A stretch of DNA of 64,000 nucleotides from Dyadobacter luticola (GTDB lineage: Bacteria; Bacteroidota; Bacteroidia; Cytophagales; Spirosomataceae), in assembly GCF_005860805.1 (NCBI RefSeq), contig NZ_VCEJ01000002.1:1906375-1970374 (forward strand), written 5' to 3'. Under the pieces are notes generated by a model, which was not told the origin of the DNA, searched no databases, and saw only the letters and a list, made by a program, of their open reading frames with translations. A program made the translations under genes and the position numbers. Within the stretch, counting starts at the first letter, position 1; every line of letters starts with the position of its first letter. Shown one piece after another: positions 34,510-43,761 of this stretch.

Positions 34510-34929
34510 TTATCCAGTCACGACAATCTTCATTTCACATCCGAGCAATATACGCCCTTCCATGAAACTTTCCCCTTTAACAAGATAAATATTTCCTAAC
34601 TGGTGCATGGGTGTCACCACCGTCTGAATCGTGGAATTTACCGTTGGCAGGCCGAAAACTTCCAGCTTGCTGATCGCCCCGATGAAGCCAACTTTCGGCT
34701 CTCCCTCCCCCTCCCGGTCGAGGTAACCAAATGATGCTGCGCAAGTTTGGGCAATGTTTTCGATCAGACCCGACTCTTGTAAAAAACCGTTTTCAACCAG
34801 CACATTGTCTTCTTTTACAAAAAGATCCGACTCGAATCGTTCCGTCGTGGCGCTGATCAAATTATCGATCATTATGAAAGGTTCGCGGTGCGGAATGTAT
34901 TGGGTGATGGCTTCTTTGGGTACGAGCAT
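34510..34929 (-). CDS. Hot-dog 3-hydroxyacyl-ACP dehydratase (aryl-polyene type)
   Basis: This 139-residue protein contains the dehydratase signature IPHREPFIMIDNLI with His14 and the partner helix SGLIENIAQTCAASFGYLD. It resembles ApeP-type dehydratases of aryl-polyene clusters, which act on 3-hydroxyacyl-ACP to give the enoyl intermediates of the polyene. The start codon overlaps the stop of the upstream acyltransferase gene at 34929. It probably works with the smaller hot-dog protein at 28192. Confidence 0.83.
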   Translation of the reverse strand: MLVPKEAITQYIPHREPFIMIDNLISATTERFESDLFVKEDNVLVENGFLQESGLIENIAQTCAASFGYLDREGEGEPKVGFIGAISKLEVFGLPTVNSTIQTVVTPMHQLGNIYLVKGESFMEGRILLGCEMKIVVTG

Positions 34930-35795
34930 CAGTTGAAAAAATCAAAATAGTTGAACCATTGCTCCGGGTAAGCCTTCACTTTTCGTTCGAGTTCCTCCAC
35001 GTATAACCGGGTAATTTCTTCGGGTTTCATTTTCGTCGTGATAGGCTTGGTCGAGCTTAAATGATAGCTGTATTTTCCATTTTTTGCTGCAAACACAAAT
35101 GTTACCGGCGCATTGAATTTGCTGGCAATGATAAAAGGCCCGTACGGAAACTTCGCCTTTCTTCCCAGGAAATCGAGCTCAATGTATTTGGAACCGTCGA
35201 GATACCGGTCGGAATGTATCGCAACAAGCTCATTGTTCACCAGCGCATTACGGATCGAGATAATGTGTGAAAGATCATCCTTAATCGCAATGACTTTAAA
35301 ACGCGAGCCGCCGGTCGACAACTCCATGAATTTTTTAATGTTCTCCACTTCGGCGTCGAGCATCACAATGTTGATCGTCGGCGTGATGCGGCCTTTGAGC
35401 AGGTTACCGGCTGTTTCCCAGTTTCCCAAATGCGCGCTCAGCAAAATACCGCCTTTGCCTTGGTCACGGATATCGATCAGATACTGCTCATTTTCAAATG
35501 TGTGGGTAAATTGTCGATCCTTCCCCAGCAGAAACGCTGCCCGATCGACCAATGTCTGGCCGAAAATATAGAAGTTCTTGCGCACCAGTTTGTTAGCCTG
35601 GTTATGCGAAATGTGAAGGGTATTTTTATAAAAATCGAAAAGCGCTTTTTTGGGTTTACGGGCGAACAAAAAGTAGTAATATGTTACAACCCGTAAAAGA
35701 AGGTAGGCAAAATTGAGCCCGAGGAAATTGATAAAAAACAGGAAGATCTTGTAGCCGGTTAAAGACCCTCTGGTCTTCCCATCCCAACGACTCAT
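34929..35795 (-). CDS. LpxL/HtrB-type lysophospholipid acyltransferase
   Basis: This 288-residue membrane-associated acyltransferase of the LpxL family has motif HLGNWE with His122 and Glu127 (the HX4[D/E] catalytic pair). VAIHSDRYLDGSKYIELDFL is the usual second conserved block. In pigment loci such acyltransferases are thought to move the finished aryl-polyene acyl chain onto its lipid acceptor. An N-terminal hydrophobic segment (FLFFINFLGLNFAYLLLRVV) anchors it. It follows the second ACP gene by 2 bases. Confidence 0.85.
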   Translation of the reverse strand: MSRWDGKTRGSLTGYKIFLFFINFLGLNFAYLLLRVVTYYYFLFARKPKKALFDFYKNTLHISHNQANKLVRKNFYIFGQTLVDRAAFLLGKDRQFTHTFENEQYLIDIRDQGKGGILLSAHLGNWETAGNLLKGRITPTINIVMLDAEVENIKKFMELSTGGSRFKVIAIKDDLSHIISIRNALVNNELVAIHSDRYLDGSKYIELDFLGRKAKFPYGPFIIASKFNAPVTFVFAAKNGKYSYHLSSTKPITTKMKPEEITRLYVEELERKVKAYPEQWFNYFDFFN

Positions 35796-35797
35796 TC

Positions 35798-36064
35798 CTA
35801 CAATGCCAGTTTCCTGCCGACCAGTCGATAGAAATCTCCGAATGTAGAAATTTCCTTAAAATCCTCGCCTGTAAGCTTGACGTTGAGGTTTTCTTCAATG
35901 AGCACCACCAGGTCCACGTAGTCAAGACTATCGAGATCCAGTGTGTCTTTCAGATTGTTTTCAGGAAGAATCAGATTCCGGTCTACCTCAAATTCCTCAG
36001 ATAAAAAATCTCTGGTTTCTTCTATTACTTCGTCCAAACTCATTTTTACGTCGTTAGCATGCAT
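35798..36064 (-). CDS. Acyl carrier protein 2 of the pigment locus
   Basis: This 88-residue acyl carrier protein has Ser46 in KDTLDLDSLDYVDLVVLIEE as the phosphopantetheine site. The DLDSLD context resembles the ACPs of aryl-polyene clusters more than AcpP. An inner ATG at 36043 is an equally good start. The gene is 2 bases from the acyltransferase gene and 194 bases from the upstream ketosynthase gene; that gap holds nothing else recognisable. Confidence 0.88.
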   Translation of the reverse strand: MHANDVKMSLDEVIEETRDFLSEEFEVDRNLILPENNLKDTLDLDSLDYVDLVVLIEENLNVKLTGEDFKEISTFGDFYRLVGRKLAL

Positions 36065-36258
36065 GGCAGCAAAATTAGTTTATTCTGACTGATAGTTTAA
36101 AAATATTCCTAAATTTTAAAATATTACGACAAGCACACACAATAATCTACGGCAAAAATCATTGCAGCCCCATCGACTTTCAGGGAGAACAAAACTAACA
36201 AATAAGGGATTGCAGAAAGTGCCGCTTGAGAAGTATTGCAAGTGCCCGGAAATGTCGG

Positions 36259-37476
36259 TCAAACTTTTCTTAGGATCAATGTGGAGTTGGTACCGCCGAA
36301 GCCAAAGGAGTTGGAAAGCACGCAGTCCATGTTTTGCTCGCGCGTTTCGGCTATAATGTTGATCTTCGCGGAATCCTCGTCTGGATTCTCAAAATTGATA
36401 TTCGGCGCGATAAAGGAGTTTTGCATCATCAGGATCGAGTACACAATTTCGCTCGCCCCAGCCATCCAGCATTCGTGCCCGGTCATAGATTTGGTGGAGC
36501 TGACCGGTACTTTTTCTCCGAATACTTCAAAGATCGCCCGTGCCTCGCTCCCATCGCCTACCGGTGTGGAAGTGGCATGCGCATTGATATAATCCACTTC
36601 ATTCGTCTGAATACCAGCTTGTTTCAGCGCCATGTTCAGCGAACGGATCTGTCCGTCGATACTCGGATTTGAAATGTGGTCACCATTTGACGAAAAACCG
36701 TAGCCGATCAACTCGGCCAGGATCGGTGCGCCTCGGTTAATGGCCGATTCGTAAGATTCTAAAATTACAGTTGCCGCACCGCCGCTGGGGATCAGGCCGT
36801 CGCGGTCACGGTCAAATGGTCTTGATGCCTTTGCCGGTTCGGATTCACGGACTGAAAATGTACCCAATCCATCGAAACTGGCCATGGAAGCGGCATTGAT
36901 TTCCTGCGCCCCGCCGCAGATCACGCGGTCCTGCAAACCCTGACTGATCATCAGATACCCCATCCCGATGGAGTGGGAGCCCGACGCGCAAGCCGCGCTC
37001 AATGTAAAATTGATGCCTTTAAGCTTGAAAATCGTAGAAAGGTTCATGTTCACGGTGCTATTCATATTCTGAAAAATAGCTCCGCTGCCAATCAATGTTG
37101 TATCGTGCTTTTCTTTGGCTTTATCGATCGCCTCTACGACGGACGCCGCTGTGCTATCGTTACCATATATAATGCCGGTTTCCGTTTTTTCCAGAAAATC
37201 AATGTCGAGGCCTGAATGTTCCAGCGCTTCCTTGGTGGCCATGTAAGCGTAAATCGCCGGCTGGTGCATGCCTACGCGCTGTCTTCGGGAAAGGAAATTT
37301 TTAAGATCCGGCTCCTTCACCATGCCGGTCAGGGCCGACCGGAACCCAAAATCCTTCCGACTTTGGTCAAAAATAATACCGCTTTTGCCTGCATACAGCG
37401 ATTTTGCAACTTCTTCCAGGTTTTCGCCCAGACAAGAATAAATTCCAATACCGGTTATGACAACGCGCTGGCTCAT
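36259..37476 (-). CDS. Beta-ketoacyl-ACP synthase (aryl-polyene type)
   Basis: This 405-residue KAS II-fold enzyme has Cys163 in TLSAACASGSHSIGMGYL, His in INAHATSTPVGDG and Lys/His in STKSMTGHECWMAGASE, all consistent with an active condensing enzyme of the type that elongates aryl polyenes. It lies 2 bases after FabG and starts the ketosynthase set of the operon. GFGGTNSTLIL closes the fold. It probably uses ACP-bound malonyl units. Confidence 0.9.
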   Translation of the reverse strand: MSQRVVITGIGIYSCLGENLEEVAKSLYAGKSGIIFDQSRKDFGFRSALTGMVKEPDLKNFLSRRQRVGMHQPAIYAYMATKEALEHSGLDIDFLEKTETGIIYGNDSTAASVVEAIDKAKEKHDTTLIGSGAIFQNMNSTVNMNLSTIFKLKGINFTLSAACASGSHSIGMGYLMISQGLQDRVICGGAQEINAASMASFDGLGTFSVRESEPAKASRPFDRDRDGLIPSGGAATVILESYESAINRGAPILAELIGYGFSSNGDHISNPSIDGQIRSLNMALKQAGIQTNEVDYINAHATSTPVGDGSEARAIFEVFGEKVPVSSTKSMTGHECWMAGASEIVYSILMMQNSFIAPNINFENPDEDSAKINIIAETREQNMDCVLSNSFGFGGTNSTLILRKV

Positions 37477-37478
37477 GG

Positions 37479-38210
37479 TTACGAATAAATACCTCCGTTG
37501 ATGTTGATGACCTCGCCGGTAATGTACGCGGCTTTGTCCGAAACGAGGAAGCTCACCAGATGCGCCACTTCCTCCGCCTTTCCGAAACGGTTCATGGGGA
37601 TCATTTGTTTCAATTCCTCTTCATTCAAATCTTTGGTCATATCGCTGGTGATGAAACCGGGCGCTACCACATTTACCGTAATCTTGCGTTTGGCTACCTC
37701 CTGCGCCAGTGACCGGGATGCTGCAATGATCGCTCCTTTCGCCGCCGAATAGTTCACCTGACCGGGAACACCTTTCAGGCCCGATACCGAGGCAATATTC
37801 ACGATCCTGCCTGAACGTTTACGCAGCATTTGCTGGATCGCGTTTTGAGTAACATTAAAAAGACCTTTCGCCGAAACGTCCACCACATCGTCCCAATCCT
37901 TTTCCGGCATCCACATAAACAACCCGTCGCGGGTAATTCCGGCATTGTTGACCAAAACACTGATGGTCTTGTCTTCGTTTTTTTCCTTCCAGCCGTTCAG
38001 CGCTTCATCGACTTCCGTCTTGGTCTGAACATTGAATTGCAGTAACTCCCCACTTCCGCCAACTGACTGAATTTCAGCCAATGTTTCCTCCGCCGCCTGC
38101 TGGTTTGAAGCGAAATTCACCAGGATATGCAGCCCGTGGTCTTTCGCGAGTTGAACTGCGATCGCCCTGCCCAGTCCTCGGGAAGCACCGGTAACCAATG
38201 CGCAGCTCAT
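37479..38210 (-). CDS. 3-oxoacyl-ACP reductase (FabG-type SDR)
   Basis: This 243-residue short-chain dehydrogenase has the NADPH-binding TGASRGLGRAIAV motif near residue 7, NNAGITRDG, and the catalytic Ser/Tyr154/Lys158 set in NYSAAKGAIIAASRS. It should reduce 3-oxoacyl-ACP to 3-hydroxyacyl-ACP during polyene extension. It overlaps the ammonia-lyase gene by 4 bases (ATGA), so the two are coupled. This is likely a pathway-specific copy rather than the housekeeping FabG. Confidence 0.88.
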   Translation of the reverse strand: MSCALVTGASRGLGRAIAVQLAKDHGLHILVNFASNQQAAEETLAEIQSVGGSGELLQFNVQTKTEVDEALNGWKEKNEDKTISVLVNNAGITRDGLFMWMPEKDWDDVVDVSAKGLFNVTQNAIQQMLRKRSGRIVNIASVSGLKGVPGQVNYSAAKGAIIAASRSLAQEVAKRKITVNVVAPGFITSDMTKDLNEEELKQMIPMNRFGKAEEVAHLVSFLVSDKAAYITGEVININGGIYS

Positions 38211-39736
38211 AATTGAAATGGAGTTTCTTTAATGTATTCGTAAACGGCCGCAATACTCTCAGCCTGAGGCACATCTTCTTTCACAAAATGTGCTTTTGTC
38301 CTGATTTGCCTGTACACAGAAAGTGCATTGGGAGATAAACCTTCCTTTTCCTCAGGATCGAGCAGGTCGATCGCCTGGCAGATGGCCATTAAATGGATCG
38401 ACATCACCTGAAATGAATTTTCCAATACCTGCTTTGCCAGCACCGCACTGTTTGTTCCCATACTCACAATGTCCTGATTATCATTGTTATTAGGAATGCT
38501 ATGCACATAAACCGAGTTGGAAAGCGCCTGATTTTCGGCGGTAGTGGAAGTTGCGGTAAACTGTACACCTTGAAAACCAAAATTCAGTCCCCAGGTACCC
38601 GCATTCAAAAATGGGGGAAATTTATTGTTCAGCTTGCTGTTCATCAGGAAGTTAAGCTGCCGCTCCATTAGCATGGAGAGTTTGGTCAGCACAATTTTAA
38701 CTTTATCCATTTCCAGCGAGATATAGTCGCCATGAAAGTTTCCGCCATGGAAAACATTGTCGTCTTCGGGACTGACAATCGGGTTATCATTGGTCGAATT
38801 CAATTCATTCTCAACCACTTCCTGCGCATAAAGTAAGGTATCGAGTATCGGTCCCAAAATCTGGGGTACGCACCGGATCGAATAATACTCCTGGATCTTC
38901 CGCTCAAATTCTTTCCGCTGCATCGCGGTATCATCTTTGAACAATTCTTCGCGGCTGCGGATCATTTTACTGCCCGCCACAAAATCCCGCATTTGCTGCG
39001 CAATCAGCTGCTGACCTTTATGATGTTTCACCGCATTCAGTTCTTTTGAAAAGGAATCATCAAATGCTTCAATCACTTCATTTAGCATGGAAGAAGCTGC
39101 TACGGCCCACTGCATCAACCTTTTAGCATAAATCAAATTGATAGCCGCGATACCCGTCATGCAGGAAGTACCATTAATCAGACCGAGGCCGTCTCGCAGC
39201 TCCATTTTAAGCGGCGCAATGTTCTTCTCAGCCAGTACTTCTGCCGTGTTCCGGCGGATACCATCCTGATACACATACCCTTCGCCGATCAGGTTTAAAC
39301 CTAAAAGAGATAATTGGACCAGGTCACCGCTCGCGCCGACGCTGCCGTGCTCGAAAATTTCTGGGGTAATGTTGTTGTTCAAAAAAGCAACCAACTGCTT
39401 GATCACCGCGGTACTTACGCCCGAGTTGGCCTGTAAGAAAGAGTTAAGCCGCGCCACCATCACACTCCGGGCATAAATGTCATTAAGCGGTTTGCCGATC
39501 CCGCTCGAATGGCTGCGGATCAGGTTGTATTGCAGGTTGCTAAGCTTGTCGGTTTCAATGCGGTACTGCGCCATCGGGCCGAACCCGGTGTTGATTCCGT
39601 ATATAATTTTATCTTTGGAAAAATTCGTTAGAAAGGCAAAGGATTTTGATACTTGATTGAGTGCGTCTTCGGCTAAGATAAATTCCGTCTTGTCAAAAGA
39701 ATACTGCTCGATCTGAGCTAATGAAATACGATTCAT
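38207..39736 (-). CDS. Aromatic amino acid (tyrosine) ammonia-lyase of the flexirubin locus
   Basis: This 509-residue MIO-type lyase removes ammonia from an aromatic amino acid to give the aryl-acrylate starter of the pigment. The cofactor tripeptide Ala135-Ser136-Gly137 is in HGSVGASGDLVQLS and catalytic Tyr46 in IIYGINTGFGPMAQYR. The selectivity pair is Ser75-His76 (LIRSHSSG), as in the tyrosine-active enzyme of Flavobacterium johnsoniae and also in histidine lyases, so context favours tyrosine. It is the first gene of the 16-gene operon and overlaps fabG by 4 bases. Confidence 0.85.
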   Translation of the reverse strand: MNRISLAQIEQYSFDKTEFILAEDALNQVSKSFAFLTNFSKDKIIYGINTGFGPMAQYRIETDKLSNLQYNLIRSHSSGIGKPLNDIYARSVMVARLNSFLQANSGVSTAVIKQLVAFLNNNITPEIFEHGSVGASGDLVQLSLLGLNLIGEGYVYQDGIRRNTAEVLAEKNIAPLKMELRDGLGLINGTSCMTGIAAINLIYAKRLMQWAVAASSMLNEVIEAFDDSFSKELNAVKHHKGQQLIAQQMRDFVAGSKMIRSREELFKDDTAMQRKEFERKIQEYYSIRCVPQILGPILDTLLYAQEVVENELNSTNDNPIVSPEDDNVFHGGNFHGDYISLEMDKVKIVLTKLSMLMERQLNFLMNSKLNNKFPPFLNAGTWGLNFGFQGVQFTATSTTAENQALSNSVYVHSIPNNNDNQDIVSMGTNSAVLAKQVLENSFQVMSIHLMAICQAIDLLDPEEKEGLSPNALSVYRQIRTKAHFVKEDVPQAESIAAVYEYIKETPFQL

Positions 39737-39827
39737 TTAGGGATGGCGTAGTTTTAATAGTGTAAAATAAATCTTTTTTTGCGGTTTTGCCAAGCTATCG
39801 GGTCCCGCGTCAGCCGCCGCCCGGACG

Positions 39828-39857
39828 TTGCCGGATTTGGACATTTCATTAATTTTG
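39828..39857 (+). promoter_or_regulatory. Candidate promoter of the MMPL fusion gene
   Basis: TAATTTTG (39850-39857) matches the Bacteroidota -7 element TAnnTTTG exactly, with TTG at 39828-39830 nineteen bases upstream. It is about 25 bases before the ATG at 39883, inside the divergent gap facing the ammonia-lyase operon. Confidence 0.5.
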
Positions 39858-39882
39858 TGGCGCACTCACGTTTTTCGTTTCA

Positions 39883-42800
39883 ATGGTCGGAGATTTATTG
39901 TTAAGACTGAATCAGTTTCTTTCCCGACATAAAACCGCATTCTTTCTTGGCCTCTCGCTCGTTATTCTAGCCCTGCTCACCGGGGTTGCGCGACTGCGTG
40001 TTTCCGAGAGCATTTTTGCCACATTACCAAAAGGTAAAAGCTTCGAGGAGTTCAACCGGCTCGTCGAAAGTAAGAACATTATCAACCAGATCGTCTTTTC
40101 TATTGAGGTACCGGCCGAAACCAGCACCGATGAGGCCAGGCTGGTGGCCGAAGCATTTTCAGATTCGCTCAGGCGACATACCAAAGGTTTGATACGCAAC
40201 ATCCAGTCCGAGCGGCCGGATGTGCAGGAAGATGTGTACCAATATGTTTACAGTCATTTTCCACAGCTGATCGGCCCGGAATATTACCGGCATATTCAGT
40301 CGCGGCTTTTGCCGGATACCATTCGCCAGTCTGTCAATTCGGTGTATAACCAGCTGATGACACCCGGCGGCTCATTTTTGAAAAAATTCGTCCTCAATGA
40401 TCCGCTTGGTATTACCGGCCGTTTTTTCCGGGAACTGAATGCCAATAACAATGCGGGCGGGATGATCATGGAAGACGGCATGATGTTCACCGCCGACCGT
40501 AAAAAAGTACTGGTTTTTGCCTCCACCGCCTACGATTCAGGGAATTCCGAGCATAATGTGGAGTTGTTTGACCTGACGGAAACATTCAAAAAAAACTGGA
40601 ACAAGCAGCATCGGTATAATCATTTCACCTATTTCGGCACATTCGAAATTTCCGCCCGGAATGCGATCCAGGTCAAGCAGGATTCTTATTATACATCTTT
40701 TTTTGCGCTGGCGGGCATTCTTCTGCTGCTGGTATTCTATTACCGGAAAGTGCTGGTGCCGGTTTACATTATACTCCCCGGGGTTTTCGGTGCCATTTTT
40801 GCCCTCGGAATCATTGGCTATATCCGTCCCGAAGTTTCCGGAATTTCACTCGCGACCGGCGCAGTCATTTTCGGTATTCTGCTCGATTATGCCTTCCACT
40901 TTTTCACCCATTTAAGGCACACCCATTCGATTCCTACCGCGATCAAGGAAGTGAGCGGGCCGTTGCTGACGGGAAGTTTTACTACGGTAATGGCATTCAG
41001 TGCGTTACATTTCGCCAACTCCACGGTTTTACAGGATTTCGGGCTGTTTTCCTCGCTAAGCTTGTTGGGCGCAGCATTGTTTACATTGATCGCGCTGCCG
41101 ATTATTCTTTCGGCAACCTCCTTTGACTATACCAAAAATGCGAAGCAGGAAAGAACATTTTCATTTCCTGCTATTCCAAATAAATGGCGATCTGCGGTCC
41201 TGGGATTTATCGCGGTTTTGACCTTGGTATTCCTCTACTTCGCGCGGTTTACGGAGTTTGACAGCGGTTTCGAAAACCTGAGCATTCAAGATGAAGACCT
41301 GCGCGCGCGCGAAGAAGCATTAACAGGATTAAACCCGAAAAAAGAAAAACGGATCTACGTTTTCGCAGCCGACGCTAACCGAAATCGTGCAGAGGAGGCT
41401 AATTTCAAGGTGTATGAAAACCTCAGCGCATTGCACCGGAAAGGTCAGGTCAACAGCTTTGTTTCCTCCGGCTCACTGCTGGTACCGCGCGGGTTAAGTC
41501 TGGAAAGAAACCGAAAATGGCACGAATTCTGGAATCTCGGCCGAAAAGATTCCACATTTAACATATTGGATAAATCGGCCGCGACCATCGGTTTTAACCG
41601 CTACGCTTTCGAAGATTTCAAAGACTGGACTTCGCAGCGCAATCAGGCGTCGGTTTCGCTGGATACCCTTTTCAATGAGCTAGGCATCGATAACCTGATC
41701 GATAGCCGGAGCTCCGGGACTACATTTATTTCCACAGTTGTTTTAAATCAAGATCAGCTTGCGCCCGTCAAATCCACATTAAGAAAGATTCCCGGCGTTG
41801 AAATTTTTGATCGCGGCGAGCTGGCCGGCGAAATGCTATCGATGGTCAAAAACGATTTTAACTATCTGCTGCTCATCTCAGCCGGAATCGTTTTCCTAAC
41901 ATTGCTGGTCGTCTACGGCCGCATTGAATTAACATTGTTATCTTTTCTGCCGATGGTGATCAGTTGGATCTGGATACTCGGCATCGCGGTGATCTTGGGC
42001 ATCAAATTCAATTTTGTGAATGTCATCGTCACCACATTCATCTTCGGTTTGGGTGACGATTTTAGCATTTTCGTCACCGACGGGCTGCTCGGTAAGTATA
42101 AGTACAAAAAAGATACGCTCCACTCCTACCAGTCGGCCATCGTACTCTCGGCCACCACGACCATCATCGGCACCGGCGTGCTCTTTTTTGCCAAACATCC
42201 GGCCATACATTCCATATCACTGATCAGCGTACTCGGCATTCTCTGTATCCTGTTTATTTCCTTCATTTTCCAGCCGGTACTTTTCGATTTTTTTGTCCAA
42301 AACCGGATAGCCCGCAAAAAAGCGCCGGTCACTATGCTGCCATTTTTAATCAGCATTTCCAGCTTTACTTATTTTCTTGCAGGATGTCTTTTTCTGCATT
42401 CCAAGCTGGTTACCATTCTTTTATTACCCATTTCCAAGTCCCGGAAAAAAGCGATGATCAACAGTTCGCTTTCTTTTTATGCGAAGACCGTGATCTACTC
42501 CGGGCCGCATGTAAAAAAGCATTTTTCAGGGCTTGAAAACCTGGACATGAACCGTCCAGTAATTTTTATAGCGAACCATACATCTTTCCTGGATATTTTG
42601 CTGGCCATTATGCTGCACCCGAAAATTGTGCTCATGGTGAAAGGCTGGGTGTATAACTCGCCGTTTTTTGGTCCGATTATCCGGTATGCGGGCTATGTCT
42701 ATACCGACGACGGCCCGGAGGAGAACATTGAAAAAGTAAGACAGCTTGTGAAAGAAGGTTATTCCATCATGATTTTTCCGGAAGGTACCCGCTCCGAGGA

Positions 42801-43728
42801 CGGCCACATTACCCGTTTTCACAAAGGCGCATTTTTCCTGGCCGAACAATTAAACCTTGACATTCAGCCAGTTCTGATCCACGGGGCACATGATGTTTTA
42901 CCGAAAAATGACTTTTTGATCCGTCCCGGCGCGCTGAACGTACGTGTGTTGCCACGACTGCATTACGCAGGCGAAAAGTGGGGCATGCAGCTCAGGGACA
43001 AGACCAAAAATATGACGGCGTATTTTCGTGCGGAGTATGAAAGTTTCAAATCCGAAATGGAAGATGCGACGCTGCTGAAACACAAGATCTTTACCAATTA
43101 CGTGTTCAAAGGGCCAGTTTTGGAATGGTATTTCAAGATTAAGTGGCGGCTGGAAAGTAAGAATTTTACTTATTACAATGAGCTGATCGGTGACCGAAAG
43201 CATATACTGGACATTGGCTGCGGGTACGGTTACCTTTCGTTTTTTTTACATTATAAAAATGAAAATCGCATCATCATCGGTGTGGATTATGACGAGGAAA
43301 AAATACAGATCGCGCAGAATAGCTATAACAAAACTGAGCACTTGGAGTTTGTATATCAGGACATTATGACCATGGATATCAGTCGGCAGGACGTCATTTT
43401 CCTTAATGATATCCTGCATTATTTGTCTAGGGAAAAACAGGTAACATTGCTTAACCGCTGCGCGGCGGCACTCAATCCAGGCGGCATTCTATTCATCCGC
43501 GACGGCATTACGGATTTGCGGGAAAAACATAAGAACACACAGAAAACAGAAGCCTTATCCACCGGTTTGTTTTCATTCAATAAAAAGGAAGAGGAATTTT
43601 CTTTCTTTTCGTCACAAGACATTAAAAACTTTGCTGAGCGCCAGCAGCTTGGAGTAGAAATGCAGGAACATTCCAGCAATACTTCCAATGTGCTTTTTAT
43701 CCTGAGAAAACCAGCTCCGCAAAACTGA
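39883..43728 (+). CDS. MMPL transporter - PlsC acyltransferase - SAM methyltransferase fusion
   Basis: This 1281-residue protein has three parts. The first (about 1-840) is an MMPL/RND exporter with a large periplasmic loop and two helix bundles (GILLDYAFHFFTHLRHTHS; FGLGDDFSIFVTDGL). Next is a PlsC-type acyltransferase with His899-Asp904 (NHTSFLD) and FPEGTRSEDG from 965. The last (from about 1090) is a class I methyltransferase with ILDIGCGYG at 1108-1116. The whole fusion suggests that lipid attachment, methylation and export of the pigment are physically coupled at the inner membrane. It is divergent from the biosynthetic operon. Confidence 0.85.
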   Translation: MVGDLLLRLNQFLSRHKTAFFLGLSLVILALLTGVARLRVSESIFATLPKGKSFEEFNRLVESKNIINQIVFSIEVPAETSTDEARLVAEAFSDSLRRHTKGLIRNIQSERPDVQEDVYQYVYSHFPQLIGPEYYRHIQSRLLPDTIRQSVNSVYNQLMTPGGSFLKKFVLNDPLGITGRFFRELNANNNAGGMIMEDGMMFTADRKKVLVFASTAYDSGNSEHNVELFDLTETFKKNWNKQHRYNHFTYFGTFEISARNAIQVKQDSYYTSFFALAGILLLLVFYYRKVLVPVYIILPGVFGAIFALGIIGYIRPEVSGISLATGAVIFGILLDYAFHFFTHLRHTHSIPTAIKEVSGPLLTGSFTTVMAFSALHFANSTVLQDFGLFSSLSLLGAALFTLIALPIILSATSFDYTKNAKQERTFSFPAIPNKWRSAVLGFIAVLTLVFLYFARFTEFDSGFENLSIQDEDLRAREEALTGLNPKKEKRIYVFAADANRNRAEEANFKVYENLSALHRKGQVNSFVSSGSLLVPRGLSLERNRKWHEFWNLGRKDSTFNILDKSAATIGFNRYAFEDFKDWTSQRNQASVSLDTLFNELGIDNLIDSRSSGTTFISTVVLNQDQLAPVKSTLRKIPGVEIFDRGELAGEMLSMVKNDFNYLLLISAGIVFLTLLVVYGRIELTLLSFLPMVISWIWILGIAVILGIKFNFVNVIVTTFIFGLGDDFSIFVTDGLLGKYKYKKDTLHSYQSAIVLSATTTIIGTGVLFFAKHPAIHSISLISVLGILCILFISFIFQPVLFDFFVQNRIARKKAPVTMLPFLISISSFTYFLAGCLFLHSKLVTILLLPISKSRKKAMINSSLSFYAKTVIYSGPHVKKHFSGLENLDMNRPVIFIANHTSFLDILLAIMLHPKIVLMVKGWVYNSPFFGPIIRYAGYVYTDDGPEENIEKVRQLVKEGYSIMIFPEGTRSEDGHITRFHKGAFFLAEQLNLDIQPVLIHGAHDVLPKNDFLIRPGALNVRVLPRLHYAGEKWGMQLRDKTKNMTAYFRAEYESFKSEMEDATLLKHKIFTNYVFKGPVLEWYFKIKWRLESKNFTYYNELIGDRKHILDIGCGYGYLSFFLHYKNENRIIIGVDYDEEKIQIAQNSYNKTEHLEFVYQDIMTMDISRQDVIFLNDILHYLSREKQVTLLNRCAAALNPGGILFIRDGITDLREKHKNTQKTEALSTGLFSFNKKEEEFSFFSSQDIKNFAERQQLGVEMQEHSSNTSNVLFILRKPAPQN

Positions 43729-43761
43729 TACGCACCTTTTTACACTTCGACACCAATTTAA

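Noticed and set aside
27004-39736. Fatty acid synthesis (housekeeping fab) cluster
   Set aside because: The ammonia-lyase, chain-length factors, MMPL fusion, LolA and halogenase-like genes mark an aryl-polyene pigment locus instead.
41913-42356. Several overlapping minus-strand frames inside the MMPL fusion gene
   Set aside because: They are antisense frames of a continuous 1281-codon gene and show no domain features.
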